This document shows, in pieces, positions 24,396 through 37,084 of a DNA stretch of 64,000 nt. The notes beneath the pieces were generated by a model. The model ran no database searches. It was not told the DNA's origin and saw only the letters and a list, made by a program, of their open reading frames with translations. This DNA comes from Tetradesmus obliquus. Its lineage: Eukaryota > Chlorophyta > Chlorophyceae > Sphaeropleales > Scenedesmaceae. The translations under genes and the position numbers were made by a program. Each line of letters opens with the position of its first letter. Position 1 is the first letter of the stretch. The DNA lies in contig CP126191.1 of NCBI GenBank assembly GCA_030272155.1, positions 6,904,501 through 6,968,500 on the forward strand, given 5' to 3'.

Positions 24396-26618
24396 TCAGC
24401 AGTTCCCAAGCACCGCCCCAGGCAGGCACTGCTGCATCAGCTCCTGCACTTGCGCAACACTGAGGCTGCTGCCCGCAGCCAGCAGATACACGTTGCAGCC
24501 ACGGCCTGCAGCCATGCCTGCAACCGTCAGGTCTTCAGTGTGTAATAACACAGTGCCTTTGTCACCATCCTGCCCTTGGTGCAACTGCATGGCCAGCTGC
24601 ACAAAACAGGCGCTCCCGCCATGGTGCCTGCAAGGTAAGAGGCAAGGCCACGCCAGCCAGCAGCATTGTGGCAATTTAGTTGACAGGAACATAGCAGCAG
24701 AGACTTTCACTTCGGTTGATGCAGTTGTCAGTGACTCAGCAAGCTGCGCAAGGCGCCTCCAGCTTCCCTGAGCAGCAGCAATGCTGATGCTTCGCCTAGA
24801 TGCAGACAGGCGAGCTGACCACTGGTAGGGTCTGCTCACTCACTTGTTTGCTGTGTTGAACGTCACCCAGTTCCTGCCAGCGTCTGCCACCACTACAGCT
24901 AACGCTGGATGCGGTAATGGCAGCGGCGCAAGTGCAGCGGCATCCAGCTTGGAGCTCGCACACAGCTGGTGTATGCTGTGGCCGAACAGCTGCAGCGGCC
25001 ATTCGTTGCTGAGCAGGCACAGCTGCAGGCCAGGCTGCAGGTGGCACCACAGCAGCTGCATGCAGCCTGCTTCAGCTTGCACGCCACCAGCGCCCCATTG
25101 AGGTGGCTGGAGGTGCAGCATCACTTGGCCACATTGTTCGCCCTGCAAGACAAACGCAAGCAACATGCAGATGGTATGACAGGAAGAGAGCGTCACGGTA
25201 CCATAGCACCGGCAGTGCTGGCTCGATAGGTGCTGGCATAGCTGCGTGCATGTATGCTTAACCTGCTGCTGCTGCACACAACTTGCCTGCTGCTGTTGTT
25301 GGGCGCAGCCAGCCCCAGCAAACGTAGCTATGACCTGCAGCGCCAACAGCTGCAGGCTTCCCATGCTCTGCCAGCTGGGCGTTGCACAGCAGTAGCAGCC
25401 GTTGCAAAGTACTGCCGCAGTGCTGCTGCTGCCGGCCTCTGCCACTCCTGCAGCTGCAGCGTGCGCAGGTTGCTGGGCACCCAAGCTCGACAGCAGCAGT
25501 GGCAGGTTGGCTGCTGCTGCTGATGGCTGCAGGAGGGTCTGGTGGGGCAGCAGCTGCGACGCCAGAGGCCATGTCAGCTCCAAGCTGGGCTGGAGTAAAG
25601 GCTCCAAGTAGCTGGCAATGCCTGCAGGCGCACACACAGTTAAGCTGCTTGTTGCTTGGCAGCACAAGGCACATGAGCTTGCTGCAAGCTTGCTTGATTC
25701 ATCTGCTTTTTGACCGCCTGCAAACTTGTGGCTTTGACACCATTGCAAGCACCGCCACCAGTTTAATGCTTCCAAACAACCCGCAGACGTGTCCCTCTGC
25801 CTGGAACATGGGATTGTCATGTAATCCCAGATGGCACGCATGCACAGAGCATGTGGTTGTGGCCCATGGATGCTTCGGGTGTGCTACTAATCGCTGCAGG
25901 CTGGGCTGCGGCAGCTGCCCTAGCTGGCTGCGCCCCACCTTTGAATTGGCGCTTCATGGCTGCGTGCCCTGCTGCACACAGGTTGGGCCCCAGTAGCATG
26001 GCTGTCATCGCATCTGCCACCTGCGAGGGTGTTTGCGCAGTTGTGCTAGGTGCTGATTTGAATTTACACATGCGGTTGCGGCAGAAGCTGACGTATTTTG
26101 CCAGTTGTGGCGCCCACATGCATGCTGTTGCTGTTGCATGAGCAGCACTGAGTCAGCTGCTAGCTAGTGCCGTCGTGAAGTGAACAGTTGGTGCTGTGTC
26201 GCAGCTACAGTATGTGGTCACCTGCAGGAGGCTGCGCAGGTCATCCGGCCCAAGGAGTTGACTGCTGTGTAGCATAACCCAAAGCAGGCCAGTGGCACCC
26301 CTGTGCATGCACGAAGTGCCGTGCAGTGGCAGAACAACATCGGTTCCCTGCCATGCAGTTTGCACTGATGATGTTTTTACTGCTGGTGAATCCCACGCCT
26401 CCTGCTGTGCCGCACGTGCAGCTCTCCACCCACGTGTGGTACACCTGGTGGCAGTCCTGCATACTGACGTCTTCCAGCATCCAACCCTCCTGTTCTGCAT
26501 AGTTCTTGAGGCTGCACAGTAAAGCAGCTACTGGGAATGGCAGCTCATCTACTCCTTCTTGGCAGCTGAAGCACACTATGCTGGTGCTGGGGTCAAAAGC
26601 CAACACAATATGCGGCAT
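24396..26618 (-). CDS. probable Fuzzy-like (CPLANE) longin-domain protein
   Basis: A multi-exon gene. Reliable exons are 26445-26618, 26222-26347, 25335-25621, 24844-25142 and 24396-24627. Between 25622 and 26221 at least one exon lies around 25817-26119 (frame containing QLAKYVSFCRNRMCKF), but its borders are unresolved. The N-terminus, MPHIVLAFDPSTSIVCFSC, then DELPFPVAALLCSLKNYAEQ and LLWVMLHSSQLLGPDDLRSL, follows the first longin domain of Fuzzy, with matching spacing of the LPF.V..SL element. Later HLQPGLQLCLLSNEWPLQLF resembles the third longin region. Fuzzy works with Inturned and Wdpcp as the CPLANE complex in ciliogenesis and acts on a Rab-type GTPase. MON1/CCZ1/HPS proteins share the longin architecture and are alternatives. 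Assignment is from remembered family pattern, not an alignment. Confidence 0.5.
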
Positions 26619-27617
26619 TATAGATCAAACTGCGTTCAGATTGCTGTGCAGTGAACTAGCCTGCGGGTCTCCTATGTCGAACTTTGCTGCGAAAAGGCGG
26701 GACGTCTTGATTGAGAGCAGACAGGACGAACGCAGCTTGTGTCGATGAGTGCAATGAGTGCAAACGTTTTACTTTTGCTGTAATCTGCGTTGCATTGGGT
26801 TTAGCAGCTGTGTTGTTACATGCACACAAGTGACTGTTGGCCTGTTGAGCTCCTGGCCTGCTGAGCTGCCAGGAACGAACATATGCTAGCATCGTCAGCG
26901 CTGAACTACCCAGCAATCTGAACGGCGGGTTGCAAGAGCAGTGGTGCAAACCAGTAGCTCTCATAAAAGCTGTGGAGTCCATAGGCATGGTGATGTTTTG
27001 CTGATGTCCAAACCCTGATGTTGGTTACGATCGCCAATGTTCATGACAGCGCATCGCCACGTGTTGCAGTGACATGTAATCAGAGCTGGGTACACTGTAT
27101 GGTCAAACTCGTGTTGCTCTCTGAACTGTTCAGCTGCACAGACACTGCTGCACATGGCAAGTGCCGTCCAGTAAAGTGCCCAGCCAGCCCACTGTGACAG
27201 CAGCGCTGTGCACGCTGTGGAAGTGCAGCAGATGTGGCTAACATAACAGCTGTCACCCCAGGGGCCAACACAGCAAAACAGTGCTGCACACATCCAGCAC
27301 GCTGCATGCCATTGGTCGGCAGCCGTACTTTGACCACTTCATGCTGCAGAAGAAAACACCTTCCAATACCTGACTGACATGGACGCGTCAATGATCTGTC
27401 TGTGATCACCACCAAAATCTACACTGATCTGACACTTTTCACTAAACCTGTGTCACAGGATGAATTGCTCCGGGGACATACAGGACACTAATCAGCAGAG
27501 CAGCCGCTGCCCACTTCTCTCAACCAACACAGCCTGTCCCTGCAGGCATCACACACCAAGTATTACTGCCCAGCCACCGCTAGCAGCACCACTGCTGTGG
27601 GTGAGGGACCTGCCACT
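26619..27617. other. intergenic, no supported gene
   Basis: Upstream of the longin-type gene and downstream of the first Cys-rich peptide gene, both on the minus strand. Short open frames only. I see no RNA gene or repeat. Confidence 0.5.
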
Positions 27618-27818
27618 TCAGCAGTCTTTACACTCGCACGACATGAAGCCCGTTCCGTGGCAGCATTTGCCAGAGCAGTTCACCAAGCCACACCCCACTG
27701 GGCAGAAGAAGGCGTGTGCTCCACTTGTGAAGGATGTCAGTGCGATCACTGTGCCCAGCAGCAGCATCAGGCCCATGCGGGTGGTGGCTGGCAGGGCTGA
27801 GGTGGATGGTGAAGCCAT
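27618..27818 (-). CDS. secreted Cys-rich mini-protein, copy 1 (intact)
   Basis: ATG 27818 to TGA, 66 residues. After MASPSTSALPATTR comes a hydrophobic signal segment, MGLMLLLGTVIALTSFTSG, with likely cleavage near AHA. The mature peptide of about 32 residues contains eight cysteines: FFCPVGCGLVNC, GKCC, then GFMSCECKDC. A CTGCAG acceptor-like sequence lies directly upstream of the start, so a 5' UTR intron is likely. A paralogue lies 1.2 kb away, head to head. The fold and function are unknown. The layout resembles small disulfide-rich secreted peptides (signalling, antimicrobial or wall-associated), but no motif decides among these. Confidence 0.72.
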   Translation of the reverse strand: MASPSTSALPATTRMGLMLLLGTVIALTSFTSGAHAFFCPVGCGLVNCSGKCCHGTGFMSCECKDC

Positions 27819-29051
27819 AGGGTCCTGCAGGCAGCAGGCAGGCAGGCAGCCAGCCAGCCAGCACAGCGTATGTTCAATCAGCAGCACTGCATGTGACGAC
27901 AATGTGGCAAGGATGTACGACGACATGCATACAATAGATGCATGCATACAACAGATGGGCAACTGTCAGAGATGCAGGTGGTGGCTGCTCTGGCCATGGC
28001 TATGCTGCTGCTGTGCAACGGCATTACAGACCAACTTCAAGCTGCGCTGCTTGACTTGACTTGACTGCTGAGTACTGCGCTGCGCTGGAACGTGAAAATG
28101 CATGCATTCAGCAGCGGCTGCCAATGTTATGATGCGCCATCATTGATGGCAGCCAGTCACTGGCTGCTGTCATGGCATGCAGTGCAATTGCATGCACTGA
28201 GTGCATGGCACTCACTCGAGATCGTCAAGAAATAGCGACTGGACTGGCTTGGACGTCTCGCAAGGTAGGTGTACAAGTGTACACAGCTGTTGAATACAGC
28301 AGCAACAAGAGTTTCTGGTGCACTGGTGGTTGGGGTGGTTGGGTGGCAGATGTTGCTGGTGTACTCTGGGCGCTTACTTATACCTTTAATGACATCTATA
28401 ACATTTGTGTGTTACGAGAAGGTGCGTTGTGACGGTGAAGGCCGAAGCTGCCGAAGGTCGTAGTGAAAGTGTCAGGGAAGGTCGAGTAATCAGCAGCTGC
28501 ACGGCCCAAAGCTGTCCCACGGCAGCTTCAACCGCGATCGTGCACGATATATAGCAATGCAGACACAATAGAACACACACAACCCGTGGGTGTTGATTGA
28601 ACAGCTTTCTGCAGGATCCACGCCATCGTCTGCCGCACGCCATCATATCCGCAGCTGCCTCGGACGTGGAGCAGGCCTATATTTCCTTGAAAATAAAGCA
28701 TAACAGGTACGGCTACCTGGTTGTAAGCAGAACTTATGTTGCTACAGAGCAAACGGAGCTTGTTGAGATAGAGATGTCATCACTTGTCATTACTTGCAGC
28801 TAGTGACAGCAAGTCCATATGCTGATGCAGCAAAGGCGCTCATCACTTCGTAAGCTCAGCACAGTATGGCATCACACCTGGTGGCATTGTGCAGCACTGG
28901 CTCAGACTCGATGTACAGCGCACTTGCCACTGCCAGTGACAATCAGAATGACACACCCAATTGCTGTTGCTCATGGTATTCCTTTTCGCTGATGCCGTCC
29001 TCCTACTCACCCTGCAGGCAACCGCAACATCGGACGCACAATGGCTTCACA
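27819..29051. other. shared upstream region of the divergent Cys-rich peptide genes
   Basis: About 1.2 kb between head-to-head paralogues. It should contain both promoters and probably the first non-coding exons, since acceptor-like CTGCAG sites sit just before both start codons. A patch at about 28380-28420 is AT-rich. No other gene was recognised. Confidence 0.5.
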
Positions 29052-29240
29052 ATGGCTTCCTCTGCCTTCCTTCTCAAGCCCGCTGTTGGCCGCATGTCCC
29101 TGATGTTGCTGCTGGCGGCAGCAATCGCCATCTCTTCGCTTGTGGCGGGAGCAGATGCCTTCTTCTGCCCTGTGGGCTGTGGTGCTGTCAACTGCGGGGC
29201 ACGCAAGTGCTGCAAAGGCAGCGGCTTCATGAGCTGCTAG
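29052..29240 (+). CDS. secreted Cys-rich mini-protein, copy 2 (shortened, possibly decaying)
   Basis: ATG 29052 to TAG 29238-29240, 62 residues. The signal region (MSLMLLLAAAIAISSLVAG) and FFCPVGCGAVNC, KCCKGSGFMSC closely match copy 1. The TAG stands exactly where copy 1 has GAG (Glu). Beyond it the frame stays open to a second TAG at 29310-29312, and that stretch contains two more cysteines (CYSC) and two GRKLM motifs, so the eight-Cys count of copy 1 would be completed only beyond the stop. An 11-base tandem duplication (acaatggcttc twice) also places an extra ATG at 29041, out of frame with this one. Either the gene is a shortened paralogue, it relies on readthrough, or it is an early pseudogene. 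Confidence 0.65.
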   Translation: MASSAFLLKPAVGRMSLMLLLAAAIAISSLVAGADAFFCPVGCGAVNCGARKCCKGSGFMSC

Positions 29241-29312
29241 TGTTACAGTTGCAGGGGGCGCAAGCTCATGCAAGCACCAGAAGGCCGCAAGCTGATGGGG
29301 GCCAGCTTCTAG

Positions 29313-31808
29313 AGCCCACGTGGGCAGGATGCACCCTGGTGCCAGGGGTGCCGGCACCCCTGCTCCCCAGGCTGCAGGACACAAGGCAGCGCATGTCAGG
29401 ATGTTGCAGCAATTTTCTTCAGAGAGCAGACAAGCTTGTCCTTAAGGGGAAACTACTGGTACATATGTTGCTGGTTGTTTAGGAAGCGTTTGGATGAGGT
29501 TCTGCAACACAGAGGCAGTGGTAAGTGTCAGACTGACTTGATGAGCCGCCAGCGCTGTCAGCCTGGCGGCCACCGAGTGCATTTGTTCGTCCATTTACAG
29601 CCTGTACATCAACGTCACATGAGCTTTTTTTCGGCGCCTGACCAGGGTTCTTCTTTGGGCTGGTTGAGTGGAGTATGCATACTGTGCACATATGTGAAGT
29701 GAAGTAAAGCATTGTGGGGAACTCCCTTGCTGTTTGGTCCGGGTGCTGAGCACTTCTTGGGATAGGGCGTCCCCTCGTTTGGACGGGTGGAGCCTGTGTT
29801 GATGTAAGGATGAAGTTCAGGTGGCTAGCCCCAAGCGCTTGGGCATCTATGCTATGCACTGGTTTACGCCGCGGCAGGGCACCTGAACTGTCAGGGCACT
29901 AACGCCCCAATGAACGTTGCTTCGTGCGGCAAGTGCTTGCCATATACAATGTAAGCCGCAAGCTTAGGTTGCATAGCTGTTGGTGAGTCATGCGAACAGC
30001 AACTTGAATCCGTCCTATGTCTTACATCTACTAACAGTCGCCCAGCATCCACGCAAACTGCAGTCCAGCTGGGCCGCATTATATCAACACCAACACAGCC
30101 TATTCAAGGCAGCTGCACCAGCCTGCTAGAAGCCGACTATGTTCCTAATGGCGTGTGATATAACATGCAAGAGATCATGATCACCATGGCTGAGAGCAAC
30201 AGGGTATCAGTGCTGCACCGTGCATTTGCATGCACTGGAATACCCGTCATACGGGTATGGAGGAAACTGCACAGTGCATACATCAAAACTCGTGCGAAGC
30301 ACTCAGTACAATACCACTCACTGAGCTGCAGTCTGTATAAACGGGTGGTGCAGGTGCTGCTCTGTACCGCACCAGAGTCAGCACGACGCAACTCAGCACA
30401 CCTCGCATGCAATTAGAATGGACACTACTTGCTATGGTGCAAGTTCAGACCATGCTCTGCTAGACAAACCAAACCATGCCAGTTGTGCAATGAAAAGAGA
30501 CAGGACTGCATGCAAGCAAAAGAGACAGATAGTTGTGGGGCAAACAGTGGCTTTGTATGTGGCGGCCTGATTTGCAGCGGCCATGTTGCAGACCACTAGA
30601 CAAACCTGCTGCTGGGCCGCAAAGCCCATAGCCGCAGAAAGCATGCATGCATTAAATCGGCAGAACGACAAGCATGCCCTCAAGACCCCACCGCGCCTGA
30701 AGGCAGCGCGCATGCATTGCATATCTATGCACAGTGGACAGTATGAGCTGTCGCATGAAACACTTGTGCGCCTAGACCGCCTGCCACCTGATGGTGGCTG
30801 CTGTCTATGTACAGCAGGCGGCTGCACGTTACAAACATCTACAGGGAAATACGTGCTGCAGCAATGACCTCTTGCTGCACATAAAATCCCCCTAGCACTG
30901 TATTAAAACGCAGCTGTGCTGCCCATCCTGCACATCCCTCCAAACTCCTGCAGTGCGCTCGCGCGGGTCACCAGCCATGCATGCACACCGGTTTGAAGAC
31001 CGCACAAGCACAGGCCAGCAGCCAACTATACCAACACCTTCTTTTGCAGTTCTAGATCTATGCATGAAAACTTCACAACAACGTCAACACCTGCTGACTA
31101 CACAACGGGAGTTTTGCTGCTGCCAGTCACAGACAACACCAGGACGCCTGCTGCTGAAAACATGCAGGACATGCCTGTGCATAGCCGCTCAACACTTCCC
31201 TGGAGACCAGAGAAGCAGCGGCAGGCATAGACAACCTCGACTTGACCCAGATCACCTGCCACCCACACTGCGTTTAAAACAGGTTGGAGCAGCGCTTCAT
31301 GTCTATTGTGAGCATCTAGTGTCATGCTACCGCCCAAGACCCCAAACACAAAATATGCCACTCCAGGCAGTTACTGCTACTGTAGTACACAGCCTGCGCA
31401 GCTGTAATGCAAGGTTGCACCGCTGCACTAGATTAGCACCTGACGCGGTGCACAGTGCTGCAACAGCTGGCATTCCTTGCACACGTGTGCAGCATTTGAC
31501 CTCCTGATCAGATCCAACAGCTACTGTAAAAGCGCATTTCAGCTGACCAGAGTTGCCACAGTTGCTGTACAGTGCATCTGGCCACGGTTTGCACACCTGC
31601 AGCAAGACACCCAACCCAATTCACACAGCCACCAGCGATTTCATAGCACGGCAGCTGCACAAGCTACCATAACAGCGAGACCAGCCCAAACATGCCCAGG
31701 TGAACGAAATCAAGATCACACACTAGTATTTCTGCCTTGGCTGCCTATGCAGCCCGGCTATGCAAAGCCGTCCAGAACCCACTGCCTCCTGATGCATCTT
31801 ACAGCAGC
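29313..31808. other. intergenic, no supported gene
   Basis: 3' flanks of the second Cys-rich peptide gene (plus strand) and of the YSL/OPT transporter gene (minus strand) converge here. Open frames up to 184 codons lack motifs and are dominated by His/Thr/Gln-rich translations typical of non-coding sequence here. Confidence 0.5.
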
Positions 31809-34800
31809 TCAGACCCGAGGAGGCACGCTGAACGTCATGCAGATGGGTGCCTGCACGCCGAATGCAGCAAGCAGGCCCTTGCCCAGCCCCCACAGGCCCT
31901 CCCCGGCAATCAGCGCACACCCCACCACCAGCGCATACGCATCTGCGCTGCGCGGGTAGCGCAGCCTCCAGAAGATACGTGCAGCAGCACCCACAGCCAG
32001 GTCAACGGCAATCGAAGCACCAGACATGAACACCACACCCACTGCTGCAGGAATTGGCACCACACCTCGCAGCTGCATCGGCAGCGTGTCGCGCAGCGCG
32101 TTGAGTGCAACGCCCACGATCAGCGCGCTGAACGCCACCCACAGCGCATGCGCAGGCAGTGCAGACACGCCGGCAGTTGCCAGCACGGCTGTCTGCCTGA
32201 AGATGGCAGCCATGGGGCTTGCAAAGAAGCCATCAGCTGCCAGCAGGCTGCTGCTGCTGACGCTGCCCATCACGCCTGCAGGGCCTGCTGACTGGTCAAA
32301 CAGCATCCAGGCTGCTGGCGTGAGCAGGCAGCTTGCGGCGATGCCGATCATGTGTGCGATGAAGATGGCGGTAGGGGAGGCCATGGCCATGAATCCAGCG
32401 CGCCACGCGTACAGTGCGTTGACGGCAGTCGTGCTGCAGGCAGGCAACGCAGGCGGATGTGCGGGTCGGGTGAGTGAGCTGGCGTGGTTGAGGGTGCGCA
32501 TGCATAGAAGCGACTTACAACCAAGTGCACAGGCGTCAGCATCTTTTGCTCTTCCTGCTGAACATCCCGACATATTGCTGCGAGCCTGTAGCCAATGCAT
32601 GTAGACCAGCGCCGCACTGCTGCATGACCTCAGCTGTGTGTCTGCACCAGCTGCAGTCACTAGCTTGTACCTGCCCAGCAGCTGCCGTTCCATCCTCACC
32701 TGACTCCCAGCAGCAGCCCGCCACACGCCAGGGCGGTGCCTGCACTGCCGGCTCCCTGGCCAGCCCAAGCCGCAAACACCAGCATGCCAATCTTGGCATA
32801 CGCATCTGCCATGTTGAGGTCTGTCACGCCAGCGCCGCGTGCGTTTGCCAGGCCCGCAACAGCTGCCAGCACGCCAGCAATCAGCACGTGGTACACCCTC
32901 AGGTGCCCAGCCGCCGCCTGCGCTGCTGACAGCGTGGTGGTGGCTGTGGCTGCGCCTGTACTAACCAGCGCCGGCAGCGCAAAGGCAGCGGCAGCAGCCA
33001 GCGCGAGGAAACCAAGCACGGCATGCCAGCCGCGCATGCCGTCTGACATGAAGATGTGCTGCCGCAGCGCTCGCTCCATTGCTGCCATGCTGAACTGCAG
33101 CGAACTGGCATCAGACAGCGTGTCAGTTTCCACAATGCGCAGCGCCTCAACCATCCAGGGCGACTTGCCGCCCTTGCCTTTGCCCTTGGAGCGCTTCTTG
33201 CCCGCACCAGCCGCCGCTGCCTCTGCTGCATGCTCCAGCTCATCCAGCACTGCCGCCCTGCCTGTTGCTGTGCGCTGCTCCTCACACACCACTGCAGCAC
33301 CGTCCTTGCCGCAGCCCGCCGCAATCCTGCGAGCTAGCACTGCGCCCACAATGCCCTTGACCATGTGGTACGCCGCATCGCTCAGCAGCAGCGCCATGGC
33401 AACCGTGAGGTAGTAGCCGTACGCGCCGCGAATATCCCAAGGCTCCAGGCGCTGCGGGAACCATGTGCCTTCCATGCGGGACAGCAGCGGCCACAGCAGC
33501 CCCCAGCTGAGAAGCCCGCCCAGTAGCATTGACCAGGCCACACTGATGGGAGCTAGAATGCCGAGGCCCACAAAGGGCAGCGCAAAGTCGAAGTTCCAGG
33601 TGTAGCGCAGCGCCTGCAGGCCGAAGGTGGGGAAGCGCCTGAAGCCGTTGCAGGCGGGATGGTTGAAGACCCACTGGTAGCCACTGAACACAAAGCTGAT
33701 GGCAGACCACTGCGCAAAGCGAGCCATCTGGGGGAAGGCAGGGGCAGGGGCAGGAGGCACAGGAGGCAGGGCAGGGTGAGTGGCTGGCTGTGACAGTTGG
33801 TCAATGGGGGTCAGCGGAAGGGACGTGCTGAACACCTTGGCATGAGCTGCATGCCATGCCCCAGCTGCTGGCTACAAGTTCTTAGAGTGCAAATGACGAC
33901 TGTGATGCGTGACAGCCTGCCGCGCCGCAAGCTAGTCGGTCAGTACAGCCAGCTTCATGCTCCACCGCCACCACCCCAGTCTCAACAGCCCTGCCGCCTG
34001 CCGCCTCACCTGCTTGTGGCCGTGGTACGACATCGCTGGCGTGTGCAGCGCGTTGAGCAGCTGCCCCGCAGCCGCACCCGTGGCGAAGGTCATGGAGGGC
34101 CGCGCAAACAGCAGCTTGCGGAAGGGCAGCACCAGCAGCGCGCCAGACAGCCCCACCATCATCATGTAGCCCACCAGCCGCCAGTAGCCCAGCTGCCACA
34201 CCAAGCTAGGCAAGTTGCCAGGGATGCTGCTGCCGACTCGCTGCGCGACAGGCTCCTGCAGGGCTAGCAGCACGCTGCCAAAGCCGGCTGCTGCTGCGCT
34301 GCTGGACACAGCCAGCGCCGTGGATGCTGCCACGCTGACCTCAGGCGCTGTCAGCGTGCGGATGCAGGCCATGTCTCTGCCCAGCAGCGCAGTGTAGCAG
34401 CGCAGCAGCGCCCAGCAGGCACCCGCAATGACCACCTGCAGGTTGGCAGTGAGCCCGGTGACCAGCGCCAGCCGCATGTTAAGCAGCACAAAGCCAAAGC
34501 CCACCACCAGGCCCACCAGCACCGCCCGCAGCGTCAGCTGGCCCCAGAACGGCGGCAGCGGCTGCTGGCTGCCTGGCGGCACGATGCCTGCGCACGAGCT
34601 CGCATTGTCATCATCATGGCCTGCATTGGCACCACCGGCTGCTGCATCGCCGCGGCCGTCTGCAGCCAGCGTGACGTGCTGCCACGCATCCTCCGGCTGC
34701 TGCTGCTGCTGTTGGTCCTGATCGTGCACTAGCTGCGGCAGCTCGTCTTTGTCAACACGGCGCGTGTTGATTGGCGCCAGCTGCACAGTCACGTGTGCGG

Positions 34801-35557
34801 TGCTGCCAGGGCCGGCCACTGGCTTATACGGCGCTGGCTCTGGGCCCCCATATGCGTGCGAGGGCACTGAGTTGTCACGGATGAGCGATGCATCATCGTC
34901 TGAGGTGAGGTGGCGCACACCAGAGCTGTGCAGGCTGCCATTGGGGCTCAGCATGCCCTCATCATGCTCCAGAGCCACCAGCGGCAGTGAAGTGCTGCTG
35001 GCGTTGCTGCGCGCCGCGCCGTGCACATCCGCTGCTGACACTGCCTGCATGTGCGGCAGCTCGCCAGCCAGAGGGTTGGGCACGCCGCTGCTCCCCCTGG
35101 GATATGCTGCCTGCTGCTGCGCTGCGCCTGGGGCTGCACTGCCCAGGGAGTTGACAGGGGGCAGTGCAGGCGGGCAGGGCGGGGGGATTGCCATGCCGCC
35201 GAGCGCTGACACGAGCGCAGCGCCGCCGTGTGACTGATACGTGGCTGCTGCTGCTGCACTGTTGACCTGCGGGTACAGCTGCTGCTGTTGCTGACCGCGT
35301 GGTGCGTGCTTCATGGCTGGCTTTGCTGGCTGGGCCGCACTGTCAAAGGCATGCTTGCTGAAGTCTGCGTCACTGATGCCACCGCCGCTGATGAATGAAC
35401 CGCCTGTCATTGACTTAAACAGCTGAGAGTACCGGATGCGCGCAGAGGGTTGCTCCTCACGTACAGTTGGTGGAGGCTCAATGAATGTGACAGAGGGGGT
35501 GCGGCGCATGCTGCTGCTGCTGCCACTGCCACCTGCTGCTGCTGGTGCTGCTGCCAT
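31809..35557 (-). CDS. YSL/OPT-family metal-chelate or oligopeptide transporter
   Basis: Three exons, 34010-35557, 32700-33727 and 31809-32433, GT-AG with matching phase, encode 1066 residues. Residues 1 to about 345 form a long, disordered, Ser/Gln/Pro-rich N-terminal region that is probably cytosolic. The rest is a many-span OPT fold: first span LTLRAVLVGLVVGFGFVLLN, then GLTANLQVVIAG, FATGAAAGQLLN, the YSL-like block YQWVFNHPACNGFRRFPTFG, later MSGASIAVDLAVGAAARI and a C-terminal span near VVGCALIAGEGLWG. YSL members carry Fe, Cu or Zn bound to nicotianamine or phytosiderophore-type ligands with protons. Other OPT members carry peptides. A basic cytosolic loop (KKRSKGKGKGGKS, exon 2) interrupts the membrane core. 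The family is secure, but the substrate cannot be told. ATG 35557 is the first in frame. Confidence 0.88.
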
Positions 35558-37084
35558 GCTGGTTGCCTTAGCTGCGTGTCCTGCAATGCATTGAACAACC
35601 AGTCTGTTAGTATTGTAGCAGTTCGCACCCGCTGCAGCTCGTCAGCATGCAGGGGGTGTGCCTTGGTGTGTAGAAGCTGCAGGTTCTGAGAAGCTGGCAG
35701 TCTACCTGTCACCGAGGACAGTTGGAACGGCGGAGAGCAGGCATTGATGGAGCAGCCAAACGGCGCACGTAGATCTCACCTTGTGTGCTTTCAAAGCTCT
35801 AGAGTGCCCCGATGGCGTGCTGCGAATGCGCACTGCAGCAGAGCAAAGCTAGCGAGTGAGCTTCAGCCTCCAGTGCTCAAGTGGCGTATAGAATTGATCT
35901 ACATAACAACAATGTGATGTTGCCGAACTAAAAAACAAACGGGTTGCAGCATGCACGTATGTTGACTGGCGCAGGTCGGCTCTGCTCGCACCTGGTGTCG
36001 ATCAGCACACCAGCAAAGAATGCCGTTCAAAACTCAAGGCCCTTCAGCAGATGGATGTTCAGCGCAGCTGAACTTCTAGCAGCTATCCAGAGTCCACGAA
36101 TTTCCCATCATGCTGGCAGCGATTGTAAATGCTGCTGGATCTCAGCTCTGCTTACACTTCAGATGTGGTACTGTCTCATAAGTTCACTCAAGCACGCGTG
36201 AAGGAGCTGCGTGGAAGGTGATGACATGAAGCTCGACAGCTGGTGCCTAGTCCGTCTTGAACAACCACCAGTGTTACTCCTCCACCGCCTTGAAACGTAG
36301 CAGGCTGAATGTACTCGTGCCTTGTACGTTGTTCTACGCCTATTCGGAATGGCGCTACACACCGATCGTCGCGACGGCCAGACTGCACGACTTCACTGCT
36401 CCGGCACACTTCGTGCTAACCTTGAATGCCCCGAGCAGGTGCAGGTACGCAGTGCACTAGGGGTTCTGTGTCATCTTGTCACGTCAACGGATGAGGAGTC
36501 CGTGCACAATCGCACTATGTCACTGGTGCAAGGATATCACGGAGCAACTGTCAGCTTTGTACAATGTTGCGTAAAAGCACGACACCTGGTCAAGCACAAT
36601 TCGAAACAAGTTTTTTGCTCTATTTAGATGCTGAAACTGTGCAACTGTCAGCAGCACTGTCACAGCTGCAAAGCAAATGTCACATTTGAAATGTGTCAGC
36701 AGCATTCAATGATTGCTGTTGTGTCAGACAGGTGTACAGCTGTGGGCTGGTTCCAAATCATCAGGATGATGCCGAAAAGCTACGTGGCCCGCTGCCCTGT
36801 ACTCGCTTGCCTTCGCTTCCAGGCTGCAGTGTCTTTCAAAACCACCAAAACAAACCAGCAAGCCATTAAGTACCATACCGTGGAAGCAAACAGCATGCCA
36901 TCATGGCATCTCAACATGGCATACGGCACTACTAGTATGGTGTCACGGTGCACCACTTTCACACGCTGAAGCCCTTTCACAGGGCACATAGTGCTGCTGG
37001 TCATGGTGCCTTCATAGTCGCGCATGCGTGCTGTGCTGCTTGACGAGGTCCACTCGGCTTCGGAAGCCTGGACGCAGTTGACGT
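35558..37084. other. intergenic, no supported gene
   Basis: Promoter side of the transporter gene and 3' flank of the 2-hydroxy-acid oxidase gene. The region is less GC-rich than the genes. No open frame has recognisable motifs. Confidence 0.5.

Noticed and set aside
24840-25841. 333-codon minus-strand open frame
   Set aside because: It reads through introns of the longin-type gene. Only parts (25335-25621 and 24844-25142) behave as exons.
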